NCBI RefSeq assembly: GCF_017921815.1
Contig: NZ_JAGEMM010000005.1
Location: forward strand, 124,001-188,000
DNA: 64,000 bases
Origin: Microvirga antarctica
GTDB taxonomy: Bacteria; Pseudomonadota; Alphaproteobacteria; Rhizobiales; Beijerinckiaceae
Direction of reading: 5' to 3'
Position numbers and translations under genes: made by a program. Below the pieces are notes generated by a model, which made no database searches, was not told the origin of the DNA, and saw only the letters and a list, made by a program, of their open reading frames with translations. Below are positions 50,533 through 60,481 of the stretch, in pieces. Numbering within the stretch: the stretch's first letter is position 1; each line of letters opens with the position of its first letter.

Positions 50533-51120
50533 ATGCGCGAAGCGAGCGTCAGCCGCCGAACCGCCGAGACCGATGTCGCCGTGTCGATCATGCTCGACGG
50601 CACCGGCAAGGCCGAGATCCAGACCGGTGTCGGTTTCCTCGACCACATGCTTGAGCTGTTCGCCCGCCACGGATTGTTCGACCTTTCCGTGCAGGTCACC
50701 GGCGATCTCCATGTGGACCAGCACCACACCACGGAGGATGCGGGCATCGCCCTCGGCCAGGCGGTTCTCCAGGCGCTCGGCGACAAGAAGGGCATCGGCC
50801 GCTATGCGGATATCCACATGCCCATGGACGAGACCCTGACCCGGCTGGCGCTCGATATTTCCGGCCGCCCCTTCCTGGTGTTCAAGACGACGTTTCCGAC
50901 CGAGAAGATCGGCGCGTTCGACACCGAGCTGGTACGCGAGTTCTTTCAGGCCTTCGCCATGAATGCGGGCGTCACCCTGCATGTGGAGACGCTCTACGGG
51001 GTCAATTCCCACCATATCGCCGAGAGCTGCTTCAAGGGCCTCGCCCGCGTGCTCCGCCACGCGGTTGCGGTGGACCCGAAGGAGGGGGGCCGCGTTCCCT
51101 CCACCAAGGGGACGCTCTAG
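50533..51120 (+). CDS. hisB: Imidazoleglycerol-phosphate dehydratase
   Basis: Protein of 195 residues, the single-function type. Manganese ligands lie in the two motifs [16 protein letters not shown] and [18 protein letters not shown], and [15 protein letters not shown] carries another His. It converts imidazoleglycerol phosphate to imidazoleacetol phosphate, the seventh step of histidine synthesis. It is the first gene of the his run and is divergent from hslV with a 127-base gap. Confidence 0.96.
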   Translation: MREASVSRRTAETDVAVSIMLDGTGKAEIQTGVGFLDHMLELFARHGLFDLSVQVTGDLHVDQHHTTEDAGIALGQAVLQALGDKKGIGRYADIHMPMDETLTRLALDISGRPFLVFKTTFPTEKIGAFDTELVREFFQAFAMNAGVTLHVETLYGVNSHHIAESCFKGLARVLRHAVAVDPKEGGRVPSTKGTL

Positions 51121-51204
51121 CCGTTCGACCCGGTCGCGCCGCCGTTTTGTGGCACAATCGTCCCGGATCGCGGCATCCCGACAAGGCTCCAAGGACTTTC
51201 TCCC

Positions 51205-51690
51205 ATGGCCACATTCACCCTGCATCTGCCCCGCGGCGCAAAACCCGGCGATCCCGCCGTTCTCGAGGACGCGGTCATCGTGAAGGATGCTTTCTCGTGG
51301 GGCGCTTTCGCCTTCACGGCGTTGTGGTTTTTCTTCCACCGCCTGTGGATCGCGGGCCTCCTCGTTCTGCTGGCCGTCATCGGCCTCAACGTCCTGTTGA
51401 GCGTGCTCGACGTGTTTCCCGCGGCGGCATTCGCCGCGCAGGTGCTGCTCTCCTGCCTGATCGGTCTGGAGGCGAATTCGCTTCGCCGCTGGACGCTCGC
51501 GCGCCACGGCTCGCCGGTGGTCGACGTGGTCCACGCCACCGACAAGGACGACGCGGAGGCAAAGTTCATCGCCCGGTTCCTTGCGCCTACCGCTCCGGTG
51601 TCGCGGCCGGCGGCGTCGCCTCTGCTGCGGCCGCGCCCGACCGCGCAGCCGGTGCTGGGCCTGTTTCCTGACGCGGAGCGGTCCCGGTGA
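51205..51690 (+). CDS. DUF2628 membrane protein
   Basis: Protein of 161 residues. Two or three hydrophobic segments lie between residues 33 and 92 ([22 protein letters not shown]). The DUF2628 signature is [25 protein letters not shown] and later [18 protein letters not shown]. The C terminus is Pro/Arg-rich. Function is unknown, but the gene sits between hisB and hisH in many Hyphomicrobiales. Its stop overlaps the hisH start by four bases. Confidence 0.85.
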   Translation: MATFTLHLPRGAKPGDPAVLEDAVIVKDAFSWGAFAFTALWFFFHRLWIAGLLVLLAVIGLNVLLSVLDVFPAAAFAAQVLLSCLIGLEANSLRRWTLARHGSPVVDVVHATDKDDAEAKFIARFLAPTAPVSRPAASPLLRPRPTAQPVLGLFPDAERSR

Positions 51691-52337
51691 GCGTCGCGAT
51701 CGTCGATTACGGTTCGGGCAACCTGCATTCCGCCGCGAAGGCTTTTGAGCGCGCGGCGCGCGAAGCCGGTCTCGACCAGCCCATTCGTGTCACCTCCGAC
51801 CCCGCCATTGTGGCTGCGGCCGACAGGATCGTGCTGCCCGGCGTCGGGGCTTTCGCCGATTGCAGGCGCGGCCTCGATGCGGTGCCCGGCATGGTGGAAG
51901 CGCTGACCCGCACCGTTCGCGAGGGCGGGCGGCCGTTTCTCGGCATCTGCGTCGGCATGCAGCTGATGGCGAGCCGGGGGCTCGAGCACGTGACCACCGC
52001 CGGTCTCGACTGGATCGCCGGTGACGTGAAAGCCATCGTGCCGAGCGACCCGTCCCTGAAGATTCCCCATATGGGCTGGAACAACCTGCGCCAGCATCAC
52101 CCCCATCCCCTGCTCGACGGGATCGCCACGGGCGAGGACGGGTTGCATGCCTATTTCGTCCATTCCTACGCGCTCGACGTGCGCGACCCCGAAGACCTTG
52201 TGGCGAGCGTGGATTACGGTGGCCCGGTGACTGCTCTCGTCGCCCGCGACAACATGGTCGGCACGCAATTCCATCCCGAAAAAAGCCAGGCCCTCGGCCT
52301 CCGACTGATTGCCAACTTCATGAGGTGGCGCCCGTGA
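51687..52337 (+). CDS. hisH: Imidazole glycerol phosphate synthase, glutamine amidotransferase subunit
   Basis: Class I amidotransferase of 216 residues. The nucleophile is the Cys in [12 protein letters not shown], with His and Glu in [27 protein letters not shown] is the N-terminal signature. It supplies ammonia to HisF. It starts with GTG at 51687 and overlaps hisA by four bases. Confidence 0.96.
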   Translation: MSVAIVDYGSGNLHSAAKAFERAAREAGLDQPIRVTSDPAIVAAADRIVLPGVGAFADCRRGLDAVPGMVEALTRTVREGGRPFLGICVGMQLMASRGLEHVTTAGLDWIAGDVKAIVPSDPSLKIPHMGWNNLRQHHPHPLLDGIATGEDGLHAYFVHSYALDVRDPEDLVASVDYGGPVTALVARDNMVGTQFHPEKSQALGLRLIANFMRWRP

Positions 52338-53077
52338 TTCTCTATCCCGCCATCGACTTGAAGGACGGGCGCTGCGTCCGCCTGATTCAGGGCGACATGG
52401 ACCAGGCCACCGTCTTCAACGACGATCCGGCAGCCCAGGCGGCCTCGTTTGAGGCGCAAGGGTTCTCCTGGCTCCACGTGGTCGATCTCGACGGCGCCTT
52501 TGCGGGCAAGCCGATGAATGCGGCGGCTGTTGAGGGCATTCTCAAGCGCATCGCCATTCCGGTGCAGCTCGGTGGCGGCATCCGCGACATGAAGACGGTC
52601 GATGGGTGGATCGCCAAGGGCGTCTCGCGGGTGATCATCGGCACGGCGGCGGTGCGCGACCCGGCTTTCGTGCGCGAAGCCGCTAGGCTCTACCCTGGCA
52701 AGGTCGCGGTCGGCATCGACGCCAAGGACGGGCTCGTGGCGGTCGAGGGCTGGGCCCAGACCTCGACACTCACCGCCGAAGATCTCGGCCGCCGCTTCGA
52801 GGATGCGGGCGTGTGCGCGATCATCTACACCGACATCGCCCGCGACGGCATCCTGAAGGGCCTCAACATTCCCATGACGCTGGCGCTTGCCCGGGCGGTC
52901 AAGATTCCCGTCATCGCCTCCGGAGGGCTTGCGTCGATGGCCGATATCGAGCGCCTGACCCAGCCCGATTGCGCCATTCTCGGCGGGGCGATTTCCGGAC
53001 GGGCGCTCTATGACGGCCGCATCGACCCCGATCAGGCGCTGGCGCTGCTGCGCAGCGTGAAGCGGGAGACCGCCTGA
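52334..53077 (+). CDS. hisA: ProFAR isomerase (HisA)
   Basis: TIM-barrel protein of 247 residues. [23 protein letters not shown] has the catalytic Asp near residue 8, and [12 protein letters not shown] the second Asp near 129. [11 protein letters not shown] holds the phosphate. The GTG at 52334 gives the usual MILYPAID start and overlaps the hisH stop; a GTG three codons earlier is less likely. The stop shares one base with the hisF start. Confidence 0.96.
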   Translation: MILYPAIDLKDGRCVRLIQGDMDQATVFNDDPAAQAASFEAQGFSWLHVVDLDGAFAGKPMNAAAVEGILKRIAIPVQLGGGIRDMKTVDGWIAKGVSRVIIGTAAVRDPAFVREAARLYPGKVAVGIDAKDGLVAVEGWAQTSTLTAEDLGRRFEDAGVCAIIYTDIARDGILKGLNIPMTLALARAVKIPVIASGGLASMADIERLTQPDCAILGGAISGRALYDGRIDPDQALALLRSVKRETA

Positions 53078-53865
53078 TGCTGAAAGTCCGTCTCATTCCC
53101 TGCCTCGACGTGAAGGATGGGCGCGTCGTCAAAGGCGTGCAGTTCCTCGATCTCGTCGATGCGGGCGATCCGGTCGAGGCCGCGAAGGCCTATGACGCGG
53201 CCGGCGCCGACGAACTCTGCTTTCTCGACATCACGGCGAGCCACGAGGCGCGCGGCATTCTCTTCGACGTGGTGCGCCGCACGGCCGAGGCCTGCTTTAT
53301 GCCGTTGACGGTCGGCGGCGGCGTCCGCACCGTGGCGGATATCCGCAATCTCCTGCTGGCCGGGGCCGACAAGGTCTCGATCAACACCGCGGCGGTGTCC
53401 AATCCGGACTTCGTGCGCGAGGCAGCCGAGAAATTCGGCAGCCAGTGCATCGTGGTGGCGATCGACGCCAAGAAGGTATCGGGGGAGGGCGAGCCCGACC
53501 GCTGGGAGATCTTCACCCATGGCGGACGCAAGGCAACCGGCATCGACGCGATCGCGTTCGCCCGCCAGGTGGCCGATCTCGGCGCCGGCGAATTGCTGCT
53601 GACCTCCATGGATCGGGACGGCACCAAAGGCGGCTACGACCTTGCCTTGGTGCGCGCCATCGCGGATGCCGTGACGGTGCCGGTGATCGCCTCCGGCGGC
53701 GTCGGCAACCTCGACCATCTGGTCGACGGTGTGCGTGAGGGCCATGCGAGCGCCGTGCTGGCCGCCTCGATCTTCCATTTCGGCACGCACACCATCGGCG
53801 AGGCGAAGGACTACATGGCCGCGGCTGGGTTGATGATGCGGCGCGATCCGCAAACCCGCGTCTGA
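53077..53865 (+). CDS. hisF: Imidazole glycerol phosphate synthase, cyclase subunit
   Basis: TIM-barrel protein of 262 residues. [19 protein letters not shown] contains the catalytic Asp11, and [15 protein letters not shown] the second Asp. GGGVRT and [11 protein letters not shown] bind phosphates. With HisH it forms imidazole glycerol phosphate and AICAR. It is coupled to hisA and followed 34 bases later by the racemase-like gene. Confidence 0.97.
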   Translation: MLKVRLIPCLDVKDGRVVKGVQFLDLVDAGDPVEAAKAYDAAGADELCFLDITASHEARGILFDVVRRTAEACFMPLTVGGGVRTVADIRNLLLAGADKVSINTAAVSNPDFVREAAEKFGSQCIVVAIDAKKVSGEGEPDRWEIFTHGGRKATGIDAIAFARQVADLGAGELLLTSMDRDGTKGGYDLALVRAIADAVTVPVIASGGVGNLDHLVDGVREGHASAVLAASIFHFGTHTIGEAKDYMAAAGLMMRRDPQTRV

Positions 53866-53899
53866 TCCCGCACCCTGATCGGCTTTGGAGCGCCCCACG

Positions 53900-54568
53900 A
53901 TGCACATCGCCTGCCTCCATACGGCCCCGAGCAATGCGACGTTGTTCGATGACGCGTTGTCCGACCTTGGACGATCCGACGTCGTGCTGCGCCATGCGGT
54001 CCGTGCCGACCTTCTGGACCGCGCCGAGCAGGAGAATGGCCTGACGCCTGCGATCGCGGCCGATACGCTCGCGGCCCTGCGCGGGCTCGCGCAAGACGCC
54101 GATGCGGTCATTCTCACCTGCTCGACGCTGGGCCCGGTGGTGGCAACCGATCCACCGGAGCATGGAGCCAGGCTGCTGCGTGCCGATGACGCTCTCGCCA
54201 GGCGGGCCGTGGGCGCTGGCGGGCCGCTCACCGTGCTCTGCACAGTTCGCTCGACGCTGGAGTCGACGCGGACGCTTTTCGAGAAGGCCGCGCAGGACAC
54301 CGACACCGTCGTCGCCGTTGCGCTCGTCCCCGACGCGTGGGCGCTTTTCCGATCCGGGCAGCCCGAGGCTTATGGGGACGCAATCGCGCAGGCGGCTGAT
54401 CGTGCCTTCGCGGATGGCGCCCGCAATGTGGCGCTGGCCCAGGCGTCGATGGCGCCGGCCGCGGAGCGCTGCCAGGGTGGACGGCCCCTGACCAGCCCAA
54501 TGGAAGCCCTCAAGAGCGCCATCGCTGCTGTCGAGACGCCAAAGCCCGTTCGAAAGGAATCCCGATGA
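53900..54568 (+). CDS. Asp/Glu/hydantoin-racemase-like protein inside the his operon
   Basis: Protein of 222 residues with the two-lobed Asp/Glu racemase fold pattern. The first catalytic cysteine is present in [10 protein letters not shown] (Cys74). At the place of the second (usually LGCxGM) the sequence reads LAQASMAP, with Gln180 instead of Cys. A two-base racemisation therefore seems unlikely; a lyase, an isomerase using one cysteine, or a binding role is possible. I chose the ATG at 53900 with GGAG upstream. Its stop overlaps hisE by four bases. The gene is not a known step of histidine synthesis. Confidence 0.8.
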   Translation: MHIACLHTAPSNATLFDDALSDLGRSDVVLRHAVRADLLDRAEQENGLTPAIAADTLAALRGLAQDADAVILTCSTLGPVVATDPPEHGARLLRADDALARRAVGAGGPLTVLCTVRSTLESTRTLFEKAAQDTDTVVAVALVPDAWALFRSGQPEAYGDAIAQAADRAFADGARNVALAQASMAPAAERCQGGRPLTSPMEALKSAIAAVETPKPVRKESR

Positions 54569-54885
54569 CGGCCTTCACCCTCGAGGATCTCGCGCGGATC
54601 GTGGATGCCCGCGCATCGGCGCCGGATTCTGAATCCTACACCGCCAAGCTGCTTTCCGGCGGACCGGCAAAAGCCGCCAAGAAGCTCGGCGAGGAGGCCG
54701 TCGAGGCCGTCATCGCGGCTGTCTCCGGCGACCGGCAAAACCTGACGGCGGAGGCCGCGGATGTGCTGTATCATCTGCTCGTCGTCTTGCGGGGCGCGCA
54801 CATTCCGCTAAGTGATGTGCTGAACGAACTCGAACGGCGCACGGCCCAATCCGGCCTTGCCGAGAAAGCCGCCCGCAAGCCCTGA
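54565..54885 (+). CDS. hisE: Phosphoribosyl-ATP pyrophosphatase
   Basis: Protein of 106 residues of the MazG-like all-alpha NTP pyrophosphatase fold. The metal-binding [14 protein letters not shown] (ExxE) and [12 protein letters not shown] (ExxD-type) segments are present. It removes pyrophosphate from phosphoribosyl-ATP, the second step of histidine synthesis. It is a stand-alone HisE, as is usual in Hyphomicrobiales, and is followed by coaA after 19 bases. Confidence 0.95.
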   Translation: MTAFTLEDLARIVDARASAPDSESYTAKLLSGGPAKAAKKLGEEAVEAVIAAVSGDRQNLTAEAADVLYHLLVVLRGAHIPLSDVLNELERRTAQSGLAEKAARKP

Positions 54886-54904
54886 TGTCCAGGAAGGCGC
54901 CCTG

Positions 54905-55879
54905 ATGGACCAGCAAAACGTGGTCGCGACCGAGAATGGCGACGGGCTTTCGCCCTATCGCCGCTTTTCCCGCGAGGAATGGGCAAAGCTGCGCGCCGAC
55001 GCGCCGATGACGCTCACGGGTGACGAGGTTCTGCAGCTGCAATCGCTGAACGACCCGATCTCCCTCGATGAAGTGGCGGCGATCTATCTCCCGCTGTCGC
55101 GCCTGCTGTCCCTCTACGTGGCGGCCACCCAGGGGCTGTTCAAGGCGACCCAGCGCTTCCTGCTCGCCGAGAAGGACGCCAAGGTGCCCTACATCATCGG
55201 GGTTGCGGGCTCGGTCGCGGTGGGCAAATCCACCACCGCCCGCGTGCTGAAGGCGCTTCTCGCCCGCTGGCCCAACACCCCGAAGGTCGATCTCGTCACC
55301 ACCGACGGGTTCCTTCTGCCCAATGCCGAGCTGATCCGCCTCGGCCTGATGGAGCGCAAGGGCTTTCCCGAAAGCTACGACACCGGTGCGCTCCTGCATT
55401 TTCTCGCCGACATCAAGGCCGGCAAGCGCAACGTGCGCGCGCCGCTTTATTCGCATCTCGTCTACGACGTGGTGCCGGGCGAGGAAGCGGTGGTCGACCT
55501 CCCGGACATCCTCATCGTCGAGGGCCTGAACGTGCTCCAGCCGGCGCGCATGCCGAAGGACGGGCTGGCCATCCCCTTCGTGTCCGACTTCTTCGATTTC
55601 TCGGTCTATATCGACGCCGAGGAGGATGATCTCCACCGCTGGTACGTCAACCGGTTCCTGCGCCTGCGCCACACGGCCTTTCGCGATCCGCTGTCCTATT
55701 TCCGACGCTATGCGGAAGTGGGCGAGGAAGAGGCGATCGCCATCGCCGAAGGGCTGTGGAACCGCATCAACCTGACGAACCTGCGCGAAAATATCGTGCC
55801 GACCCGCCAGCGGGCGAGCCTGATCCTCAAAAAGGGCGCCAGTCACCGGATCGAGACAGTGGCGCTCAGGCGGCTGTAG
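54905..55879 (+). CDS. coaA: Pantothenate kinase, type I
   Basis: Protein of 324 residues. The P-loop is [17 protein letters not shown] near residue 102. [25 protein letters not shown] and [24 protein letters not shown] are CoaA signatures. It phosphorylates pantothenate, the first step of coenzyme A synthesis; the last-step enzyme CoaE is encoded 6 kb away. I chose the ATG at 54905. It overlaps nothing and ends the his run. Confidence 0.96.
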   Translation: MDQQNVVATENGDGLSPYRRFSREEWAKLRADAPMTLTGDEVLQLQSLNDPISLDEVAAIYLPLSRLLSLYVAATQGLFKATQRFLLAEKDAKVPYIIGVAGSVAVGKSTTARVLKALLARWPNTPKVDLVTTDGFLLPNAELIRLGLMERKGFPESYDTGALLHFLADIKAGKRNVRAPLYSHLVYDVVPGEEAVVDLPDILIVEGLNVLQPARMPKDGLAIPFVSDFFDFSVYIDAEEDDLHRWYVNRFLRLRHTAFRDPLSYFRRYAEVGEEEAIAIAEGLWNRINLTNLRENIVPTRQRASLILKKGASHRIETVALRRL

Positions 55880-55891
55880 CGTTCTTCGGCC

Positions 55892-56230
55892 TCAATGGCC
55901 CATGGCAGGGGTCTGGTAGCGGATCACCGTGCGCAGCGGCCCATAGGGGGTGGGGGTTCGGGCATCCAGCGTGACGCGCGCGCCGGTCTGCACCCCTGAC
56001 ACATCCTGCAAGCGTGACCGGCCCGAGCCCATCACCACATCGGAGCGCACCCGTCCGCCGATCCGCAGACAGGTCTCGGTGCCCGGCACCGAGAAGAACC
56101 CGGCACCTTGGCTGGCGCAGACCCGTTCGGATTCGACCCCGGCGCGCGACCGCTCAGGCGTCGGTCCGCCGGCGCTGGCCGGCAGGGTCCCGACAAGGAT
56201 TCCAACGAGGAGGAGGGCAGGGCGAAACAT
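55892..56230 (-). CDS. Short porin-like secreted protein
   Basis: Protein of 112 residues. A signal peptide (about 1-20, ending LPASA) is followed by ERVCASQGAGFFSVPGTETCLRIGGRVRSDVV. This strongly resembles the N terminus of alphaproteobacterial porins (Porin_2: C-x(n)-GFFYIPGTDTC-x-GGYVR), including the two cysteines. The protein then ends with RVTLDARTPTPYGPLRTVIRYQ, a typical second and third strand. Full porins have 350 residues or more, so this is a fragment or a small outer-membrane protein in its own right. Confidence 0.75.
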   Translation of the reverse strand: MFRPALLLVGILVGTLPASAGGPTPERSRAGVESERVCASQGAGFFSVPGTETCLRIGGRVRSDVVMGSGRSRLQDVSGVQTGARVTLDARTPTPYGPLRTVIRYQTPAMGH

Positions 56231-56301
56231 GGCGGAACTCCCCGAGGATAAGGTTTCGAAACGGTAGACTGTCGTGGCCAGCGCCGCAAGTCCGCAACGC
56301 G

Positions 56302-57303
56302 TCAGGCCAGCATCCCTTCCTGACGGGCAAGATCGAGCAGGCTGGTCTGGGGGCGGGCGCCCAGATGACTGATCACCTCGGCTGCCGCCAGACCGCCAAG
56401 ACGTGCGCAATCGACGAGGTCGAGATCGCGCACGAGGCCGGTCATGAACCCGGCAGCGAACAGATCGCCCGCGCCCGTCGTGTCGACCACCTGATCCACT
56501 GGCGAGGCTGCCACCGCCCGGGTCTCGGAGCGGGTGACGACAAGCGCGCCTTCCGCGGAGCGGGTCACGACCCCGAGGATGCTTTCCTCCCGCAGCGCGG
56601 CGAGCGCGGTCTCGGGATCGGAAGCGCCATAAAGGCTCTGCAATTCGTGGATGTTGGCGAACAGGATATCGAGGCTGCCGTCGCGCATCAGGCCGAGAAA
56701 CTCGTCCCGGTAGCGATCGACGCAGAAGGCGTCCGACAGGGTCAGCGCCACCTTGTTGCCGGCCGCATGGGCGATCGACACCGCCTTGCGGAAGGCTTCC
56801 TTGGCGGCCGGCGGGTCCCACAGATAGCCTTCGAGGTAGACGATCGACGAGGCCTTGACGGTGTCGGGATTGACGTCGTCGGGGGTGAGGTTCTGGCAGG
56901 CGCCCAGATAGGTGTTCATGGTGCGCTCGCCATCCGGCGTCACCAGAATGAAGCTGCGGGCGGTCGCCGGGCCGTCCTTGGCGAGGGCGACGTCGTAATG
57001 AACGTCGATCGCCTTGAGGTCATGGGCGAAGTGATGGCCGGTCGCATCGTCCTTGACCTTGCCGATGAATCCCGCACGCGCGCCGAGGGAGGCGATTCCG
57101 GCCGCTGTATTGGCCGCGGAGCCGCCCGAGATGACCGTGGCGGGACCCATATCGGCAAAGAGCTCTTCGGCGCGCGCCTCGTCGATGAGCTGCATGGCGC
57201 CCTTGTGGACGTTCTTGTGGACGAGGAAGGCCTCGTCGGTATGCGCCAGAACGTCCACGATGGCGTTGCCGAGCGTGAGCACATCGATGCGATGAGAGGA
57301 CAT
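56302..57303 (-). CDS. PfkB-family kinase, probably adenosine kinase
   Basis: Ribokinase-fold protein of 333 residues. PfkB signature 1 is GGSAANTAAGIASLGARAGFIGKV and signature 2 DTTGAGDLFAAGF with catalytic Asp. The opening DVLTLGNAIVDVLAHTDEAFL and the middle YLEGYLWDPPAAKEAF match the rhizobial group annotated as adenosine kinase. Substrate preference (adenosine, inosine or a sugar) is not proven. I chose the ATG at 57303. It is on the same strand as the xre-smr-mltA genes, 76 bases downstream of xre. Confidence 0.88.
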   Translation of the reverse strand: MSSHRIDVLTLGNAIVDVLAHTDEAFLVHKNVHKGAMQLIDEARAEELFADMGPATVISGGSAANTAAGIASLGARAGFIGKVKDDATGHHFAHDLKAIDVHYDVALAKDGPATARSFILVTPDGERTMNTYLGACQNLTPDDVNPDTVKASSIVYLEGYLWDPPAAKEAFRKAVSIAHAAGNKVALTLSDAFCVDRYRDEFLGLMRDGSLDILFANIHELQSLYGASDPETALAALREESILGVVTRSAEGALVVTRSETRAVAASPVDQVVDTTGAGDLFAAGFMTGLVRDLDLVDCARLGGLAAAEVISHLGARPQTSLLDLARQEGMLA

Positions 57304-57379
57304 GAAACCACCGGTCGTGTTGAAAGAAGGGCGCTTTCGCACCCGGGGCCGGTCCGGTCAAGTCTCGCGCCGTCAGGCC

Positions 57380-57763
57380 TCAGGCGCCCGGCGTCCGGCG
57401 GAGCCGGTCCTGGGCCTCGTCGAGGATGGCCAGCAGGGCTTCCACCTCCCCGTCTGACAGGTCGCCGATTTCCCGCGCCAGCCGATTCGCGACCAGCGTC
57501 GCCCGCGGCGTCGCGTGGGAGGTGTCGATCTTCACCCGCGGCTCGGACATGTCGGCAAGGCGCGTCAGCTCGTCGGCCTCATCCCAGATGATGTGAAAAT
57601 ATTGCAGCGTGCCCTGGATCAGCGTCCAGGTCGGTTTGCCCCGTTCGCCCCGCTCCAGCGCCGACAGATAGGCGCTCGAGACGCCGAGATGCGCCGCCAT
57701 GTCCTTGAGCAGCAGCCCCCGTTCGCGGCGTAGCTGCCGCACCTTTTCGCCGAACGGCGTCAT
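57380..57763 (-). CDS. Helix-turn-helix XRE-family regulator
   Basis: Protein of 127 residues. The N-terminal helix-turn-helix reads FGEKVRQLRRERGLLLKDMAAHLGVSSAYLSALERGERGKP in outline (about 4-45). A helical C-terminal part ends with DLSDGEVEALLAILDEAQDRL. The conserved place next to smr and mltA in Hyphomicrobiales suggests a housekeeping role; targets are unknown. The ATG at 57763 lies immediately after the smr stop. Confidence 0.88.
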   Translation of the reverse strand: MTPFGEKVRQLRRERGLLLKDMAAHLGVSSAYLSALERGERGKPTWTLIQGTLQYFHIIWDEADELTRLADMSEPRVKIDTSHATPRATLVANRLAREIGDLSDGEVEALLAILDEAQDRLRRTPGA

Positions 57764-57764
57764 C

Positions 57765-58319
57765 CTACTCGGTGCCCCGCCGCCGCCGGAGGCGCACGTA
57801 GAGCGCGCCCGAGCCCCCATGCTGGGCGGCGGCCTCGTCGAAGCCGATCACCAGCGCCCGCACGTCCGGAAGGCTGAGCCAATGGGGAACCATCCGCCGC
57901 AACACGCCGCGCTCGTCCGACAGACCGCCCTGGCCCGGCGCGCCGCCCTTGCCGGTGATCACCAGCACCACACTGTGGCCCGCCCCTTGCGCCCGGTGAA
58001 GAAAGCGCAGCAGCGCCCCATGGGCCTCGCTCTGGCGCATCCCATGCAAATCGATGCGGGCATCGACGCTTTTCTTTCCCCGGCGCAGCCCCGTCATGGT
58101 CTTTCGCTCGAGGGGCGCGAGGGGAAGGAGGCGCGGCTTGGGCATGGGGAGCGGCGGTGGGGCAAGGCGACCGACGTCCGGCCGGGGTTCCACCACAGGC
58201 GGAAGCGGCAGATCCGGTTCGACGGAAAGAACGCGGCCCTTCATGGGCGCGACGCCCCTCGCCACATGGGCCCAGAGTCGGCGTTCCTCGCTGCTCAAGG
58301 CGCGCCGCCTTCGGGTCAT
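57765..58319 (-). CDS. Smr-domain protein
   Basis: Protein of 184 residues. A basic, Pro-rich N terminus (1-85) precedes a Smr domain (about 85-180): DARIDLHGMRQSEAHGALLRFLHRA, with the DLHG motif, then LVITGKGG and LYVRLRRR at the end. Smr domains nick or bind branched DNA or cleave RNA; the HGxR core is complete. It overlaps mltA by four bases. Confidence 0.92.
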   Translation of the reverse strand: MTRRRRALSSEERRLWAHVARGVAPMKGRVLSVEPDLPLPPVVEPRPDVGRLAPPPLPMPKPRLLPLAPLERKTMTGLRRGKKSVDARIDLHGMRQSEAHGALLRFLHRAQGAGHSVVLVITGKGGAPGQGGLSDERGVLRRMVPHWLSLPDVRALVIGFDEAAAQHGGSGALYVRLRRRRGTE

Positions 58320-59494
58320 GGCGCCGGCCGGGGCTGGAGAATGACGAACCCGACCGGATGGCGCATGAGGCCCGCCTGGTCGCCCGCCTCCTTGCCGCTG
58401 CCGACGAAGTAATCGCCGCGCACGGGACCCACAATGGCCGAACCGGTATCCTGTGCCACCATCAGCCGCCGCAAGGGCTCCGTCCGTTCGAGCGTGTGGG
58501 GAAGCGTGCCGTCGAGCCAGATCGGCAGGCCATAGGGCCAGATCGTCCGGTCGACGGCGAGCGAGCGTCCCGGCGTGAGGGCAAGACCCGCGCCCCCGAT
58601 GGGACCCTCGGCAAGAGCGAGGCCCTCGGCCTCACGAAAGAAAATGTAGGACCGGTTCTGCCGCATGAGGTCCCGCGCCTCGGCCGGATGCTCGGCGAGC
58701 CAGCCCATCAGGCGCGCGAGCGTCATGGTTTCGAGATCCATGACGCCACGCTGCACCAGCAGCTTGCCGATCGACGTATAGGAGTGCCCGTTGCGGCCCG
58801 CATAGGCCACCCGCATCACCGTGCCGTCGGTTAGCCGGATGCGGGCGGACCCCTGCACATGGATGATGAAGGCCTCGCCCGGCTCACGCAGGAAGACGAC
58901 CGGCCTGGCGCGCGCGCTGAGCGCGCCTTCCTCGATGGCGGCACGGTCAGGATAGGGGACGAACCCGCCTCCCTGTCGCCGGCCGGCCTGAAAAGTCGGA
59001 TCGAGACCCGGGAGCCTGCCGCCCTGCGGCACCGTCACGAGATCGTCCGGCCGGTCGAGGAGGGGGACACGATAGGTCGCGTCCGCGACGCGGGAACCCT
59101 GGAATTCCGGTTCGTAATAGCCGGTGAGAAACCCCGCTCCGTCCCGCGGCAGGACCCGCATGGGACGAAAATGGCGCTCGAAGAACAGCCTGGCCGCGTC
59201 GCTCCCTTGAGAGGTCTCCGCCAGCGCTGCGCGACACGCGCGGGTGAGGTCGAGGCCGGGGGCAAGCGCCGGCCGCAGGGGCGCTGTCTTGCGGGCGAGG
59301 GCCGCACAGCTCTTGCGGAAGGTCGCAAACGCCGCCGCGTGATCGTCGCCGTCCCAACCGGCGAGATCGGCAAACGACAGGGGGGCAAGCGTGGCTTTGC
59401 CCGCGAGCGCCGATGCGGCGTCGAACGGCGACATCGTCACACTCCAGCAGAGAAGGGCGAGGAGGCCGAACCGGGCCCGCCTCCCATGGCTCAT
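58316..59494 (-). CDS. mltA: Membrane-bound lytic murein transglycosylase A
   Basis: Protein of 392 residues. A signal peptide (about 1-31, no lipobox cysteine visible) is followed by the MltA domain (FLTGYYEPEFQGSRVADATYRVPL in outline) and the 3D domain with MVAQDTGSAIVGPVRGDYFVGSG, which carries the conserved catalytic Asp. It cleaves glycan strands to 1,6-anhydro products in the periplasm. It is coupled at both ends, to the Tim44-like gene and to smr. Confidence 0.93.
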   Translation of the reverse strand: MSHGRRARFGLLALLCWSVTMSPFDAASALAGKATLAPLSFADLAGWDGDDHAAAFATFRKSCAALARKTAPLRPALAPGLDLTRACRAALAETSQGSDAARLFFERHFRPMRVLPRDGAGFLTGYYEPEFQGSRVADATYRVPLLDRPDDLVTVPQGGRLPGLDPTFQAGRRQGGGFVPYPDRAAIEEGALSARARPVVFLREPGEAFIIHVQGSARIRLTDGTVMRVAYAGRNGHSYTSIGKLLVQRGVMDLETMTLARLMGWLAEHPAEARDLMRQNRSYIFFREAEGLALAEGPIGGAGLALTPGRSLAVDRTIWPYGLPIWLDGTLPHTLERTEPLRRLMVAQDTGSAIVGPVRGDYFVGSGKEAGDQAGLMRHPVGFVILQPRPAP

Positions 59495-60216
59495 TGGCCC
59501 GATTCGGTCGCGACCAGCTTCCAGTTCGGGTCGCGGCTCCCGAGCGCACGCTCAAACGTCCACACATCGGTCACGTCGACGACCGCGTCGGAGCTGCCGT
59601 CGACGACCTTGTCGGCCGCATCGCGGGTGACCGTGATGAGCTTGGACAGGAAGCGGATATTGACCTGGGCATTGCGCGCCTGAACGTCGGCGCCGGTGAT
59701 CTCGGCCTTGTCCACGGATACGAACGTGGTCTCGACCTTCTCGCCGCGCTGCTCGCGCTCGGTGATGGCGCGCTCGAAGCCCTCATACACATCCTTGGAC
59801 AGGAGATCCTTGAGGGTCTTGCGGTCGCCCTGGGCGAAGGCCGACACGATCATCTCGTAGGCGGCCTGCGCGCCCTCGAGGAATGTCGCGGCGTCGAAGC
59901 TCGGCTCGGCGCGGGCGATCTCGTCGAGGCTGCGGGCCATGGGCGTTCCCGGCTCGGCGAACCCCTTCCAGCGCTCGGCCGCGCTTGCGGTCGCATCGAG
60001 GACCGGCTTGGTGCCGTTGGCGCCCGGCAGACGCACGACATTGTCCTGATCGGCGCTGGGCGTAGCCGGCCGCAGGGGCGGGTCCCGTCGGGCGATGGGA
60101 TCGGCCGGCGATTGTTCGTTACCTGTCTTCTGCCCCAGAACCGATCGCAGCCGCCACACGACAAAAACTGCGAGCACGATGAATATGAGGGTCGTGATGT
60201 CGAAGGAATCCTGCAT
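59491..60216 (-). CDS. Tim44/TimA-family protein
   Basis: Protein of 241 residues. One N-terminal transmembrane helix (about 7-25; TTLIFIVLAVFVVWRL) and a Pro/Asp-rich linker lead to a Tim44-like domain (about 95-240) with FLEGAQAAYEMIVSAFAQGDRKTLKDLLSKDVYEGF in outline. Bacterial TimA relates to the mitochondrial import motor protein Tim44; its bacterial role is not settled. It is the first gene of the timA-mltA-smr-xre unit and is divergent from secB, the usual alphaproteobacterial order. Confidence 0.93.
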   Translation of the reverse strand: MQDSFDITTLIFIVLAVFVVWRLRSVLGQKTGNEQSPADPIARRDPPLRPATPSADQDNVVRLPGANGTKPVLDATASAAERWKGFAEPGTPMARSLDEIARAEPSFDAATFLEGAQAAYEMIVSAFAQGDRKTLKDLLSKDVYEGFERAITEREQRGEKVETTFVSVDKAEITGADVQARNAQVNIRFLSKLITVTRDAADKVVDGSSDAVVDVTDVWTFERALGSRDPNWKLVATESGQ

Positions 60217-60365
60217 CGTCGATCCGTTGTCGCCCTTATCCGGTCCGCCGAAGGACGGCCGGTCTGTCGCCCGCAGCGGGCAGAGAATGGTGTCCTGCGC
60301 ATATGGGGCTCATGCGTCGTAACATCCACCTCTCGTCGGGACAAGCGAAGGCCAATCCCGAATCT

Positions 60366-60384
60366 TGTTCCTTTGTCCGGAACA
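60366..60384. promoter_or_regulatory. Inverted repeat in the timA-secB divergent region
   Basis: TGTTCC (60366-60371) and GGAACA (60379-60384) are perfect arms around seven bases, 98 bases before secB. It is an inverted, not direct, GTTC arrangement, so it does not fit LexA. It is a possible operator; the rest of the 265-base gap shows no gene. Confidence 0.3.
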
Positions 60385-60481
60385 TGGTAGCGCGAACGTC
60401 CACGGCCCATTGCCGATTCACCTTGTGACACAGAGCGCTCCCCAAGAGCGCGATCGATTACTCTCTTCGGAGCATGCCAAC

